From Trogon surrucura (Eukaryota > Chordata > Aves > Trogoniformes > Trogonidae): 64,000 nucleotides of DNA. The DNA is taken from contig CM036623.1 in the NCBI GenBank assembly GCA_020746105.1, forward strand, positions 3,410,001-3,474,000, written 5' to 3'. A program made the position numbers and the translations under genes. Positions 10,634 to 23,513 of this stretch are shown piece by piece. The first letter of the stretch is position 1; each line of letters opens with the position of its first letter. The notes under the pieces were generated by a model. The model saw nothing but the letters and a program-made list of their open reading frames with translations, made no database searches and was not told where the DNA came from.

Positions 10634-13600
10634 CTGCAAAATGAATAGAAAAATAATATAATTCTGCGTAGAATACAAAGTGGTGAAGTGGATAGTGTTT
10701 GCCAGCAACAGAATTTAAAATATTTTTTTTGAAGAAAATACCCTTTTTGGGAGAAGAAACATTAATGTTTTTAACCTTAGGGAGCTGCAGAAATTCCTGT
10801 GCATCCTTCAACTGCTAGCGAAGAAGACGGGAGGGAAACAACAGACACCTCAGGGATGAATAACTGGGAGACCCATGCACAATATGGTACGTGCAGAGGA
10901 TACCAGCAAGTTAGTGAAATTAATCTAAGGCAGTAATGTGCAAATCTGGCTTCACCAGGAAATTGTACCTGCACTTTTAAGACCATGTGCAGTGTGTGTT
11001 AGAAAAATGGACCTGTCAGATAATATTGCACAACCCTGTGTAGCTTCAAGGGACACAGACCGCTCAATTTTTAATTTCTGTTGTGAATAATTCATTACAG
11101 GGTTAAGAAATCATCTTGAATAGATGAAATGTAAGAGATGAAGGTCTCCTCTGCCTGGTTGTATTCAAAAATCACTGATTTTTGGGTGGGTCTGTCCGTG
11201 GAAAGTACAGGTCCCCATATCCAGCTTTTTCTTGCAAAGCCTGAGTAACCTGGGTTAGACTGAACTTCAGAGCACTTAACAAAAGTTCTATGTTGGTCAT
11301 GGAAGATGCACTAAAATAGACACTCAGACAAACACTCAAGACAATTAAATTTCTGATTATTTAAAATATACTGGGTTTTAGCCGAACTGAACCACCCGTG
11401 AATATTCTCAGCTGTTCCTCTGCAACAACTTCCTTAAGTCAAGCTGCAAAACACTGTCCATCATAAATCACTTTTAAACTTCCCAAAAAAACCCCTCCGT
11501 ATCAGGACCAGAATGAACTTTTAAAAATTCAATCAAACTGCATTCAAGATCATCTTGATTTAAAGGGTGATAAAAAACAAAACATATGATTTTGCTGTCC
11601 ATTATTCCAGCACGGCTGATAAGGATATTTGCGCTTCACAGAGAGCATGCAGCCCAAAAGGCTCATTACAAGAAACGTGCAAAAAAAGCAAGAAATGTGT
11701 TTCTTCTTGTTGTATTAAGACACATGAGCATGCTGTTTGAATATCAAATAAAAAAAAATACCTCATTTACGATGAACTAAACAGAAATCAATTTAGATTG
11801 TGGTATTAGTGGAAGCAGGGAGAAAGGGGAACTGGTTTTTAGAGGCAACTTCACCAGTTTATGTAAAATTCACACTGTCATGACCTGGGATAGCAGAATA
11901 CTGGGTGCAGTAAGGGGTAGGTCTTCTCTCACAAGTTACTGAGTAGTAAAAAATCCTCTGTTAAATTCCAAGTGTGCAACTTTCTGAATGCAGGTGTTCT
12001 GAATGATCAGTGCTCACCAATTAATGAAGTAACTGACTGGTACCGCTGACAAAAGAAATTTTAAAATATTTTTTTTAATCCGGTTGATTAATATTTTGCA
12101 ACCTGTTCAATGAGTGGGATCTATTTCGATAGATCTTTATTCTTCCTGAGTGCACTTTTTGGGAAAAGTTTTGGGAACTACTGAAACGTTTGGTGCTGCC
12201 GGTCTTTTAAGTGCAAAACACACTTTTAAAGATCAGTGGTGGTTTTTAATTTTTAGAGTTAAGGTACCCAAGGAAAAACAATCAAGAATGGAAAATCATG
12301 AAAAGCAAAATAAAATACTGCAGTCCACCCAAATAAAAAAAAAAAAAACACACTAGCTTGCAAAATATTATACTTGACTTTTCATTCTGACTTGAGACAC
12401 GTATTTTTTTGAGCTCGAAAGTTTTTCCTGAGACAGAAACAATTTTCCTTCTTGTCCTATCCAGAGGGACCAGTCAGAAAGAACACTCTGTTTTCTATTA
12501 CTATTTTTGTCCCTCAGCTTTTTTCTCTCCACATTTTTTCTTTCCTCTTATTGCCTTTTTTTTTTTTAAACTTTCATTTTCCTTCCTTTTCTCTCTTAAA
12601 ATGCCCTACCTATTGCAAAACAGAAGAAACTTGAGTCTGGAACCTAAGATTCTTTGCTCTTGCTCTCTTCTTGTGCTCTGTTTATTCAGGAGGAGTATGA
12701 AAAGAGCTATATTAGGCAGAAATTTTATTCTACTGTCCTCTGTTCAACAAAAGATAGTCCACTAAAGCCACTAAATCACAGATAACACTTCTCTGGGCAA
12801 CATTATTAGGAACTGACAGCTGGTGATGGATGAAGATCTCATCTTTTAAAGAAAAAAGTATATTTAATTTCCTTTGTACGTAAAATAGAGAGCACAGCAT
12901 TGTGTATCTAAAGATAAAAAGAGACCCAGTGTATGCTGGGTTCCATACTTAAGGGGATATAATACCGTGTCTGTGCTGCTGAGCTTACATTTTACAGGAC
13001 ATCTTCAAATTAATTTAGAGACCACTATTATCCAGCTCTTGGTAGAAAATGAACTTTAAAAAAAAAAAAAAAAGAGAGAGAGAGGGTGACATTTTGCAGC
13101 CAGCTCCATTAGAAAAGAGCAGCTCCGAGACCGATCTGCTACTTTTTAGGAGGAACACCGGCAGACAGGACAGAAAGAGGAGGGAGAACGGATTTGTAGG
13201 GCAGAGAGATGGGTTAATTTCTGGCCCCATCTGGGATTTACTCCTGGGAGCTGCTACTGGGCTTCCTTGGGGTTGATACCACCATGGCTTTGGCACCGAG
13301 CAGACGCAATGGGATTGGTATGGAACACCAAGGGACACCAAGGGTCTCATTGACTACCCCAAAACAGGCATGTGGTCTTTTTTTTTCCATTAACTGAAGC
13401 ATATCAAGGCAGACTCCAAGCACACTGGGTGAAAAAGTATAAATATCCTCTACAGAGGCACTGGCAATATGCAGTACTCTCGTATTTCTGGTTTTCAGAT
13501 TATTATTCTTTCTTTCTTTCTCCAATGACCTGCAACTATGCCACACGCATTGTTTTCTTCTCTTTGCAACGTATAACTGCATTTTACTTGTCCTTTCTGC

Positions 13601-16600
13601 AGCACTACCAGCTGCTGCTTTGGTTTAATTTGATTTTAACACACCTCCCAAGCAGCACGGAGCTGGTGAGGGTGAAAATTTAATTGCCTGCCTATGTTAA
13701 GCAAGACGGTTAAACATGCAGTTAAAGCACATGTTCAACAAGAAAATATGGTTGGTCTGGTTCCAGTGGTATGAAAGACTGCTTTGGGCTCCTGGGGTGA
13801 GGATAAGTTTAAGTAAAACATCTGTAGGGAGTTTTTGTTTCTAAGTCTAGAGGCTGTTTGTGTGTTGGCTGAGTCTCTCTGGAAGTCCTTGCAGGAAAAG
13901 AAGGCCTACCAGTAAGCCTTTACCTTCCTTTGATTAAAACCTTCTAGTTATCTAGGCTAAAATACAATGGAATTATTTTTTTTTTTGTGAACCTTACTCC
14001 ACTGAAGGATGAAAAGAGGTTTTCCACTGAAAACACTGACAAAAAGCAGCCTTTCTAACCATCAAAGTTTATAGAATATTTTTCTGACCATTTTCATATA
14101 AAAATAGTTATTCTGCTTTCTCTAAGACTTCAGATCACTCCTTTCTTTTCTCTGTTCCTTTATTGTTTTTTTTCTTTTTCTTCCAGGGGATGTAAAGTAG
14201 TTAGAAGCAAAGGATAATATTAAGCTTTTCCATTTCTTGCAGAGAAAAAAGCCTCTGGAAAATAGAAGACGCAAAAATGAAACCTGCTCTGGACTCAGGC
14301 TGGAAATTCAAACGTAGCGACTCAGAGCAAATGCAATATTACCAAGTGCAAGGGTCTATGTAGTTATTTCAGAAGGTGAAACCTACCAGTTTACGTTTCA
14401 CCTATACACATGCATGTACACAAGAAGTGTCCATGTAAAACATCCAAGAACAGTGACATTGACATCACTCAAAAGTTGCTGCCTCTTGGTGAAGAAATGG
14501 ATTTCTCCCTCTGCTTTTTGGGATTGCTCCCCAGCTGATGATGGGGTATGTTTTAAGTTGCTTTTCAGAAGTTTCTGCATTCTACATTCTGGTCTAAAAC
14601 TCCCATCACCCATCATTTACTATGCCATAACCTACCTTTTTTAGGTCACTGGGGCCATTTTCAAGACTTTGGAAGACGACTACTGGCAAGACTGTTCTCT
14701 GCATTTTGATTCCAAAAGTTTTTAACACCTAGCTGCTCCTCCAGATGTATTTAGGAGCTTTGAAATGCAGCTGCTATGCTATTGAGCAGGTTTTGAAACC
14801 TTTTTTTGGACCACAGCAGCTACAGCTTTCACTAAGCCTCTCCGTGTTGCAGCTGAACTAAGATATTGAACTTTTTCTCTTTGGCGTCATCCATGAGTCT
14901 GCAAATTCGAAGCACGAGAGGACAAACACGCTCAACGGGCACGATCCACAGGGCCAATCTCATACAAAGATCTGGTTACACCCACGGGTGCTCCACCGAG
15001 CAAACCCTGTCCCTGGAGACAGGTGCCTCAGATTCTCTCCACTTCTATGTCCTACTGCTTTTATGGAAGATCCCAGAGACCAACCTCATCAGAGTTTCTT
15101 TGAGAAAAGAAACTTTATTGTCTAAACAGGGATTTCAGAACTCATTTTTCATTCACACACACAGAGACATCCAGTCAGACTTCCTTCTTTTATTTCTAAT
15201 TTCAGCAACACTGACTAGAAAAATCCGGGTTCTTCAGTCCTCTCCTCTACCCCTTCACACCTCTCACTAAAGCCTTGTTCTCATCCCCCTCAGATCGGTA
15301 TATGCTTGTTATCAAAGAGGATGCAGAAGTGTCAATCAGGCTGACATTTGCATTTAATTACCTCTGGCCCCTCCTCCCAGCCACAGATGTTTAGAATAAC
15401 AATTCAGGAATTCAACAAGGCTGTCCCCAGGTGCCTTAGAGCAAACCAAAAGTGCTGCAACACGCCCTTTCAAAAGGGTAGTTCAAACAAGCAGCCAAAC
15501 GAAGCACGAGTCCTGACCCAACTGTAGTTTGTTTCTCTTGTTTGTGTTGCGAACTATAATTCTCCACATTTCTGGAGCGCTTTCTACTTTTTAGGATGCG
15601 TGACAACTTAAAAGACTTTACTTGACTCTCAACATGCCTTTCCTAAGTACTATTTCTAATGCAATGGCTAAGGAAAAGGACAGAATAAGGAGTATTACAT
15701 GAAGTCGCTGTCCAAGTGCAGGGCAATAAAGAGAAACCGCTGAAATGGCTCTCCCCATTTTATGAAAAGGACAGATTCTGTACCTGCCAAAAGTTACTGT
15801 TGCTGTTCTTTTTAATTCATAAATGAGTCAACAGCCCTAAAAAAAAAAAAAAAAGGTAAGGTGGAATTTTTTTTGTGGACTGTCAATAGATATGGGCTGT
15901 CTCTTAAAAGGGAACTTGACGAGAAGGGCACGTTGGAAAGTTTTCCAACTGCATGTCAGGGTTTCTCACAGATAAATCCATCACTTTCCAGAGATGCCAC
16001 TGTAAAGGTAGTTACAAACATGCCCTCAGAAACTGCAGGAAATCTAGTGCCTGTGAAAGAGAGGAGTGGGGGGACCCCACAACTAGCAAGCAATTGACTG
16101 AAACTGGGTCCTAAGTTATGACACAGGTTCTCCAGAGAAGTAATTATTTACAACTGCATTCCAGGCCTGCCGAAATAAGACGACCATGCCCCAAATGGCC
16201 TTCGCAGGACATCAAATTACTGAAAACACACAGGATATTTCAGTGAGCATTTTGTTCATCAAGAAGACTGACTGATAAGCCCAAGGGCTTCATGAAAGAG
16301 GAATAGGTTTGCTTGTTCCCCTGAGGGAAGGGGTAGCTTTTCCCATGCACGATGTTCGCAGAACACTGTGTGTTTACCCCAGGGGTTGCGCTGGTCCCAT
16401 TTGAGAGCCAGTGTTGCCGGACTGGGAGGTGATCACACCTCTGCACATGCAATGCAACAGCAACTTCCCCTCCCTTTCAATCAAGGCTGGGGAAAGGACG
16501 ATGTGTAGCCTCTGGAAAAGACACAGTGAATTTGCAGAGGCCGCCCAAGATGGGTCTATACCAGAGAATGTAAAGAAATGTTTCCAGTAGTCCAGCTAGC

Positions 16601-18207
16601 ACCTTAACAGTAACAACGAGGCCGCAGCAGCTCTAACCCAGTCAGGGCAGTCAATGCATCAATCCACAAGCAATCAATCTTGCTGCTGTCAGTGGAACTG
16701 CACCAAAATATGAATTTAAGACTTGAAAAAATGCTTAGCAAGGTACACAGTTTTAATTACTCCTTATTTGTCCTATTTTATATCTTATTTGCTTAAGAAT
16801 ATTCTTTTACCTTTTAGGTAAAACTAATGACAATTAAACCAACTTTCTTCTTGTGTAGGTGTAGCACAGCTTAATGCCTCCATATTCTAGTCTTTCAGTT
16901 GTTTCCTACAGCATTTATGATTACCTCACTCTTCTATCGCTCCTCTTGTTCCTCTCCTGGATGGTTTAATTTGTTAGTACATTTATTTATAATCAAAGAT
17001 ATATATGATATTGAACAGCGAAACATACAAACAGACAGCTCCAACCTTGTTTCAGATAACACGAAACACTTTCTGATGGTGTTTGCGACTCTGTCTGAAG
17101 AAAACACACACACAGCTAAGATATTTCATCTAATGCTTTATGAATTCCTTCACAGCTCTCTAAAAATCCATGCTGATTCTTCTTCCTGAGAGAAAGGCTG
17201 GTCCTCACCACTGAAAGACTGAAGAAAATTAAGTGCTAAGGGAAGATCTAAAATGAGAACAAGGAGGCCACCTTAAACAGTGTCCAAAAGGACTTTTAGA
17301 TGCATTTGACACATCTTGCAGAGCATTTCAAACGCAAATAAGACCACACCTCTTCCAAAGACAGTTCCAAAAGGATTTACATTTAGGTGTCACCGAATGC
17401 CTTGAAACTAGAATCTGCTGTTGCTCATCTGTTGCTGATCTACTCCATTCCACTGAAGAGGAGTTTTATAAGTCTGTTGTGACACCTTCCCAAAAGCTTC
17501 ATTTAATTTGAAGAATTGGACTAGACGCTGCTTCACTGAACTGCCTCAGCACAAGGGTCCTGAACGTTAGCATGGTTTCTTCTAACAGTAAACATATAGT
17601 ACAGAAATCTAAAAGGACAAGCATTTCAGAATTCTTCAGAAGATGAAAAATTTCCATGCACACGCACAAATATAACATGTAATGATACATGCAAGATGAG
17701 CTTTGCCACGCTATAGTGGTTTGAAAAGAGTCTGCTACAATACCTGCTCACATAGAAACAGCACAGCTCTTGACGAGGAAGAATTCTTCCAGCTCAAACT
17801 GAGAAGTTCCAGTGCAAAGGTCCTGCCTGCACAAACGTATCGATAAACCAATCAGAAAAATCTAACCACAGCTGAACAAATGTTATTTGACCAATTATCA
17901 GCTGACACTGTATATGCTTCTGTCTGGTCAAGTTCCCTGGAAATGAAACACAAGAATATTATTTAGCCAGAAATGGACTCACTGTTCCAAATGGCCCTTG
18001 GAGCCTGAAGTTACCCAGGGGCTCCCTGAAGCAGCATTTATCTGGTCACACCCATCTAGATGACAGCACCGTTGTTCTCATCAGGACGACAACCTCTGGT
18101 ACTGACAAGTGACTTCCGAAATGTAACTCCTTGCTGAAGCGTGTCACTTTTGAACAACAGGGATTGAAAAACAACGGAATATTCTCAGTAGAATAATCAG
18201 CCATTTT

Positions 18208-18213
18208 TTTAAT
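18208..18213 (-). promoter_or_regulatory. Possible COX16 poly(A) signal (ATTAAA)
   Basis: The minus strand reads ATTAAA about 240 bases after the COX16 stop codon. This is the first common poly(A)-signal variant seen; a canonical AATAAA on this strand appears only near 16982-16987. Transcript data would be needed to choose between them. Confidence 0.25.
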
Positions 18214-18451
18214 TGAGAATTCATATATACAGCCTGTGGAACTCTGTGCAAATGGATGCAAACAAACAGCTTCATATAATACAGTGCCTTTTGAATTGAT
18301 CTCACAGTTTTATATATATATGCACCAGCATGAAGTGCTCAGTGCAATTCCCCCCTCCCGTGTCTGTCCCTGACACTGGATTAAAAAATACGACAGTCCA
18401 GCCTGAGATTTTTTTTTCTTTTTGCAGAGGCACCAAACTAGGCTTGCTCAG

Positions 18452-18568
18452 TCACTCTGTCTTGAGGCGGAGAGCCTCCCGTCGTTGTCTCTGAACAGTC
18501 CTGGAATCTTCCCACAGACTGGGTCCTCTGATGTTCTCCCAGTTATCCAAGTCAGACTTGTCCAGCTT
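18452..18568 (-). CDS. COX16: COX16 exon 4 (last coding exon, with stop)
   Basis: This exon encodes the C-terminal 38 residues of COX16, a small single-pass inner mitochondrial membrane protein that helps deliver copper to COX2 during assembly of cytochrome c oxidase. Read on the minus strand, a clean acceptor (TTTATCTGCAG) precedes AAG. The exon encodes KLDKSDLDNWENIRGPSLWE, then DSRTVQRQRREALRLKTE and TGA. From memory, the human protein has [20 protein letters not shown] at this place, so the W-x-NIRGP-x-x-WED core is kept while the last 18 residues diverge freely, as usual for this family. The exon joins exon 3 in phase 0, after ESEYE. The 3' UTR continues to lower coordinates. Identification is secure. 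Confidence 0.95.
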   Translation of the reverse strand, partial: KLDKSDLDNWENIRGPSLWEDSRTVQRQRREALRLKTE

Positions 18569-19275
18569 CTGCAGATAAATGGGAAAAATAACAGTGTCAC
18601 CTTGACAGTCCCATGATTTAAAGTACCTATTACTCTAAATTGTTTTCTTCTTGCACAAGAAACACAGTACCACTACTGGGTCAATGAACTTTCATCTACC
18701 CTGCAAGAGAAGTTCAACGACAAGGGAAAAAAAAATTGGGAATTATCCAAATAGCTACATAAAAGACAAGGGTGGGCACTGCTGCAGCTGCTTATCAACA
18801 GGTAAATAACATGTTGGACAGGAAGCACTACAGCATCTGAACATGACTGAAGATACCTTGCATTCACTTTTTAATTTGTTTCTCACCTTCTTTTCCAGAT
18901 CTACTCTTCACCTGCAAGTCTGCGAAGTACTGAGTGCAAGAGCACTAAGCATTGGTACAGCTCAAACAGATTAGCAATTAGTGACCTGAAGTATCCTGTC
19001 AGCACAGACACAAAGCATACTGGGAAAGAACAATCTAGCACAAAGAGAGACAGTGACAGTGCAATCCCCTTCAATCCATGTGGGTTTAACTTGAGTGAGA
19101 CACGCAATGGTTTCTGCCACCTAGTTTCTCATGTCACCCAACCATCACGGACAGGTCTCTCACTAAGTCATACATGAGATATGCTAACGGGCTGAATGGT
19201 CAGATACTTGAAACTATCTCAATTTTAATCACCTCCTTGCCTGTTTCTAGCTTCCTTGCTCAGAAGTACCAATGA

Positions 19276-19665
19276 CTGGGGCTCTTTAGTTTGGAGAAGA
19301 GGAGACTGAGGGGTGACCTCATTAATGTTTACAAATATATCAAGGGTGAGTGTCACGAGGATGGAGCCAGGCTCTTCTTGGTGACAACCACTGACAGGAC
19401 AAGGGGTAATGGGCTGAAACTGGAACATAAGAGGTTCCGCTTAAACTCGAGAAGAAACTTCTTCTCAGTGAGGGTGACGGAACACTGGCACAGGCTGCCC
19501 AGGGAGGTTGTGGAGTCTCCTTCTCTGGAGACATTCAAGACCTGCCTGGACACGTTCCTATGTAGCATTATCTGGGCGTTCCTGCTCTGGCAGGGGGATT
19601 GGACCTGATGATCTTTCGAGGTCCCTTCCAATCCCTAACATTCTATGATTCTATGATTCTATGAC
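19276..19665 (+). mobile_element. CR1 LINE 3' end, young subfamily
   Basis: This copy covers the final part of CR1 ORF2 and the 3' UTR, ending in about three ATTCTATG octamers. The frame 19291-19608 gives the C-terminal CR1 ORF2 signature ([17 protein letters not shown] ... [15 protein letters not shown]). By eye it differs from the copy at 51736-52287 at only about fourteen positions over roughly 370 aligned bases, so the two are members of one fairly recent subfamily. It is inserted in COX16 intron 3, antisense to the gene. Confidence 0.97.
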
Positions 19666-21390
19666 TACAGTGTTTACCGAGCCTCAGAGGCACACAAAAA
19701 CGAACAGTGGGCACCCTCCTTGACCTCACCTACCAGGAGCTGCAGCTGAAGAAGACAAACCTATCCCGCACCCTCACAGACCTGCTGGGAGCGGGGGATA
19801 CACACACATCCCAGCAGACACAGACCTCGGGTCTCACATACCAGCCCGCAGCCTGGAATGGCACATCAGACACGACGGGATCCTGCCAAGAGGAGACTGA
19901 GGTGGGGATCTGCACCCCTGCCAGAAACAGGGCTACTCTACACGCTACTGGAAAGGGCAATAGTGCATACCATTAAGAATACGTACTGCAGCGGGATTTA
20001 AACCCCTGATTGGGGATCAGGGTTTCATCTCAGCAAACGCTGTAAAAATACACCAGAAAACACTTAACCCTGCCCTCAGCCTGTGGTCTAATTTGCCTGC
20101 CATCAATCATCCACATAAACGGCAAATGCTGAGGGACTTGAATAATAGTCGCAGAATAATTCAGCATCTCTAACAGAACAGGCCCTGCTGCTATTAGTTC
20201 ATGTTATGTAAAAGTTTTCTGCCGCTTCTGCGATTGAGGAAATTGCAATGAGATTAGTCAGATATCAAAAGGAATTAGGCAACTTTCAACACGAGATATA
20301 TGAGAACACATGCCCAAACACAGCAGACTTTCACAAGGTAGGAGCAACTGAATTTTTTATACAGTGGAGTTGGTGTGGATCTTTCTGAAGAATTGTCTTC
20401 GCTATACATCTTCTGATTAGCTAGTACTTCACTTCAGCTGGAAGGGATCTGAGCTGACATGGAAGGAGGGAGAAGGAGGGAAGGGACCCATCAAGCCGTG
20501 CAGCAGTGACTATCCACTCTGATTGCAAATTCAGAATTTAACATCTGATTCTGATGGAAGCTTTAAGGAAACTGCACTGAAAATAACCTTGTGATTTAAC
20601 AGAAGGTAAGCATGCTGATTTTATTAAACACGAAGGTACCATACAGCTCTGAGGATTTAAACTGTTCCCAAAGGTGCTCGGCTCCCAAAGTCTGAACTAG
20701 AATCAACATTTAAAACATATACAACAAACCTTGTAGTATCTAAAGACAGGCTACGTAAAGACGTCTATCAAAAGAGACAGGCATACTGGAGATCTTTACC
20801 AAAAGTTCACATTAATCAGCCCCAGAAATTTCACAAAGGCTTTTCAGCAACGATTTTGTCCAAACCAAGAAATATTTCAAAACTGTAGAGTCTAAGGAAA
20901 CCGGTACAGTTTCCGGTCGGCAGTTTCTAACAGAAAGCATAAAGGTACCTGGAAAACACTGTGATATCATGATAGAATAAAACAACCCTAAGTTACGTAC
21001 AGTAAATGGTATTGTCTTTGCTCACGTCTCAGCTGAGATCTACTGGCAGAGTTAGTTTTTGACAAAATATAAAGAATTAAAGATTCTAATGAATACACAG
21101 AGAGACTGTATTTCGGGTTTGATACCTTGCTGCAGTTCAAGAAGAATTACTGGCACACAACAGGATCTGTGAAAATTAGTAGTTTACAGGACGGGTATCT
21201 GCTCAGTCATCTGAAGGCAGCATGATCAGACAGTTCAATTTTCTGAACTGATGCTATCAAGTTTTGAAAGAATAGAGGACTGCTGTTGCACAGGGATAAG
21301 TATCAGAAGAAGTATCACCAGTGAAACAGGACCCGAAAATCTGTTCTGCAATGCTTTTCTCCACTATAGCTGTTTTCACACGTACCTACC

Positions 21391-21968
21391 TGTGCTGGTT
21401 TTGGCTGGGATAGAGTTAATTTTCTTCACAGTAGCAAGTACAGGGCTGTGGTTTTGGATTTGCGTTGGAAACAGTGCTGATAACACAGGGATGTTTTAGT
21501 TTGTTGCTGAGCAGTGCTTACCCAGCATCAAGGCCCTTCCTGCTCCCCATCCCACCAAAAATAGGCTGGGGGTGCACAAGGAGTTGGGAGGGGACACAGG
21601 TGGAAGAGAAGACCCCAAGTGACCAGAGGGATATCCCATAACATCTGGCGTCGTGCTCAGCATATAAAGCTGAGGGAAGAAGGGGGCAACATTCAGAGAT
21701 GGCGTCTCTCTCCCCCAGTCACCGTTTGCATGACGGAGCCCTGCTCTCCTGGTGATGGCCAAGAACCTGCCTGACCATGGGAAGCAGTGACTGAATTCCT
21801 TGGTTTGCTTTGCTTGCACGCACAGCTTTTGCTTTACCTGTTAAACTCTCTTTATCTTAATCCACCAGGTTTCTTACTTCTCTTCTGTTTCTCTCCCCTG
21901 CCCCACTGGGGGAGCAAGCGAGCGGCTGGGTGGTGTTTAGTTGTTGGGTGTGTTTAAGCCACAACACA
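21391..21968 (+). mobile_element. Solo LTR of an avian endogenous retrovirus
   Basis: A 578-bp element starts TGTGCTGGTTTTGGCTGGGA and ends CCACAACACA. It is the widespread avian LTR whose head reads TGTG-TGGTTTTGGCTGGG-TAGAGTTAAT. It has TG...CA ends and a TATA-like TATAAA at 21663-21668. No gag, pol or env sequence flanks it, so it is a solo LTR left by recombination. The flanks show only an imperfect short repeat (ACCTACC before, ACCTCAC after), which suggests moderate age. The exact retrovirus class cannot be decided from the LTR alone. It sits antisense in COX16 intron 3. Confidence 0.85.
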
Positions 21969-23464
21969 ACCTCACATACAACTAATAAAATTCCAACTTT
22001 TTTGCTTGGTGACTGAGACGAAAATTCTTACAATAATACAGAATAAATGGCTACATTTACATAGGCCAAAGACACGTACATAGCTACATTTTTTCAATTA
22101 ATCCTAGTGCTGAGAATAAGACCAAACAGACAGTCCTCCTGAATTTAGGCAAGCTACTAGTTCTGCTCTCAGATGAGGTCAACCTCTTTCACTCTACTGT
22201 CTGAGTATTTTTAATTTCTCTTTTTTTTCTTTTCTTTTTAGCCACCTGGACTCTGCCCGCCTAACTTCACGGAGACATCACATAAAGATGGTAAACTACT
22301 CCCAGCTTCTACGAAATTGAAATCCGTATGAACTGACAGTCTGAAGAACAAAAGGCTTTTTCTCCCGATTCAAATCTACTAAATAGTCAATCATTGGAGA
22401 CTACGACGAAATGTAATCAGATCAGACCAGCAGCACTTTTCCTGCTTGTCTCAAATAGCCGAAAGGATATTGAAAATTAGCTGTTTAAAGTAAGATCAGC
22501 GTAGTCCATTAATCTACTGAGTCACTTCCTAAATCAGCTAAACTGCCTCTTAAAAGTATTGGACTGACAGAAGCTGTAAATTCAAGGAAAAAATGCAGCT
22601 ATGCAGACTGGCACAGCTAACAACAACAAAAATTTTCAGCTGTTTGCCACACACTTGACTGTTAAGATTTTTGTGAAGAACAGGTTGACTGGCACTAAGA
22701 TACCAATAAGGATGTAAAGAGATCTTCATCTCCTAATTGCTGGTTCAGAGACCTGGCTTGATACTGGGTAAAAGCCACAATACTCTGTCAGCCTTGAAAT
22801 AAAATAAAGTTTAAATCAGAGTTTGAATCCTCCTCTTCCAGGGTAGTCTTTATGCCACAGTAAACAAACTGAAACCTGCAGAAATTCTTTCAGAACTACT
22901 GGTGCTCAGGCTGAGTTATTTTAAGGTGGTCACCTGCAAAAAAAATGTTTGGCTTTAGTCTCCGTTTCCCACACGTGAAAGGAGGGATAAGAAAATCCTG
23001 TTTGCTTTACAGCTTGACGTAATAAATTCTGTGATGAGCACCACAGAAAGAAATTGCTCTAATTCAGACAGACAATTATTTCCCAGCATTATAAGAAACA
23101 AACTCATTTGCAGATAAAAGATGAGCCAGGGAAGAATATCGTCATGGCTGAGAGATACAGTGAAAGAAATGCATTCAACCAGCCCGCTCTTCCGAGGGTG
23201 TCAAAACAGCTTAAAGACAGTAAAAAATATATTGAGGAACTCTAATGACATATAGATGCAGAGGTCCAGAATTAAGGCTAACACTGAATCTGCCGTCTTG
23301 TGCGTGACTGAAAATCTGAACTTCATCATCACACTGCTACGGCTTACCAGGTTTTTTTTCACAACTCTTTCCCCAAGCCACCTTTTTGACACCTTATTTT
23401 CTTAATATAACCTTGGTGTTGTTTACTTTGTTTAGGATGTGACATAATTTAATATCTGAAACCA

Positions 23465-23513
23465 GTGATTTAATAATTTGTGATTTAATAACCTGTGATT
23501 AGTGATTTAATCC
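23465..23513. repeat. Degenerate tandem of GTGATTTAATAA units
   Basis: Three to four imperfect copies of a 12-15 bp unit based on GTGATTTAATAA stand in a row within COX16 intron 3. This is a small AT-rich minisatellite with no function inferred. Confidence 0.8.

Larger units (their letters stand above)
9830..18451. other. Immediate 3' flank and 3' UTR region of COX16
   Basis: The right edge must include the COX16 3' UTR, because the stop codon is at 18452-18454 on the minus strand. How far the UTR runs is not clear. The rest holds no recognised gene. It contains the TG/TCTA microsatellite at 10302-10334, a candidate minus-strand exon at 10535-10633, a plus-strand pair of strong splice-acceptor-like tracts near 14187 and 14242, an A/AG tract at 13056-13085, an A tract at 15840-15854, and a (TA)n near 18310. 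Confidence 0.45.

Noticed and set aside
19340-19631. Minus-strand open frames over the CR1 copies at 19.3, 42.7 and 52.0 kb as genes
   Set aside because: They are shadows of the CR1 ORF2 C-terminus, repeated at each CR1 copy because the copies are alike.
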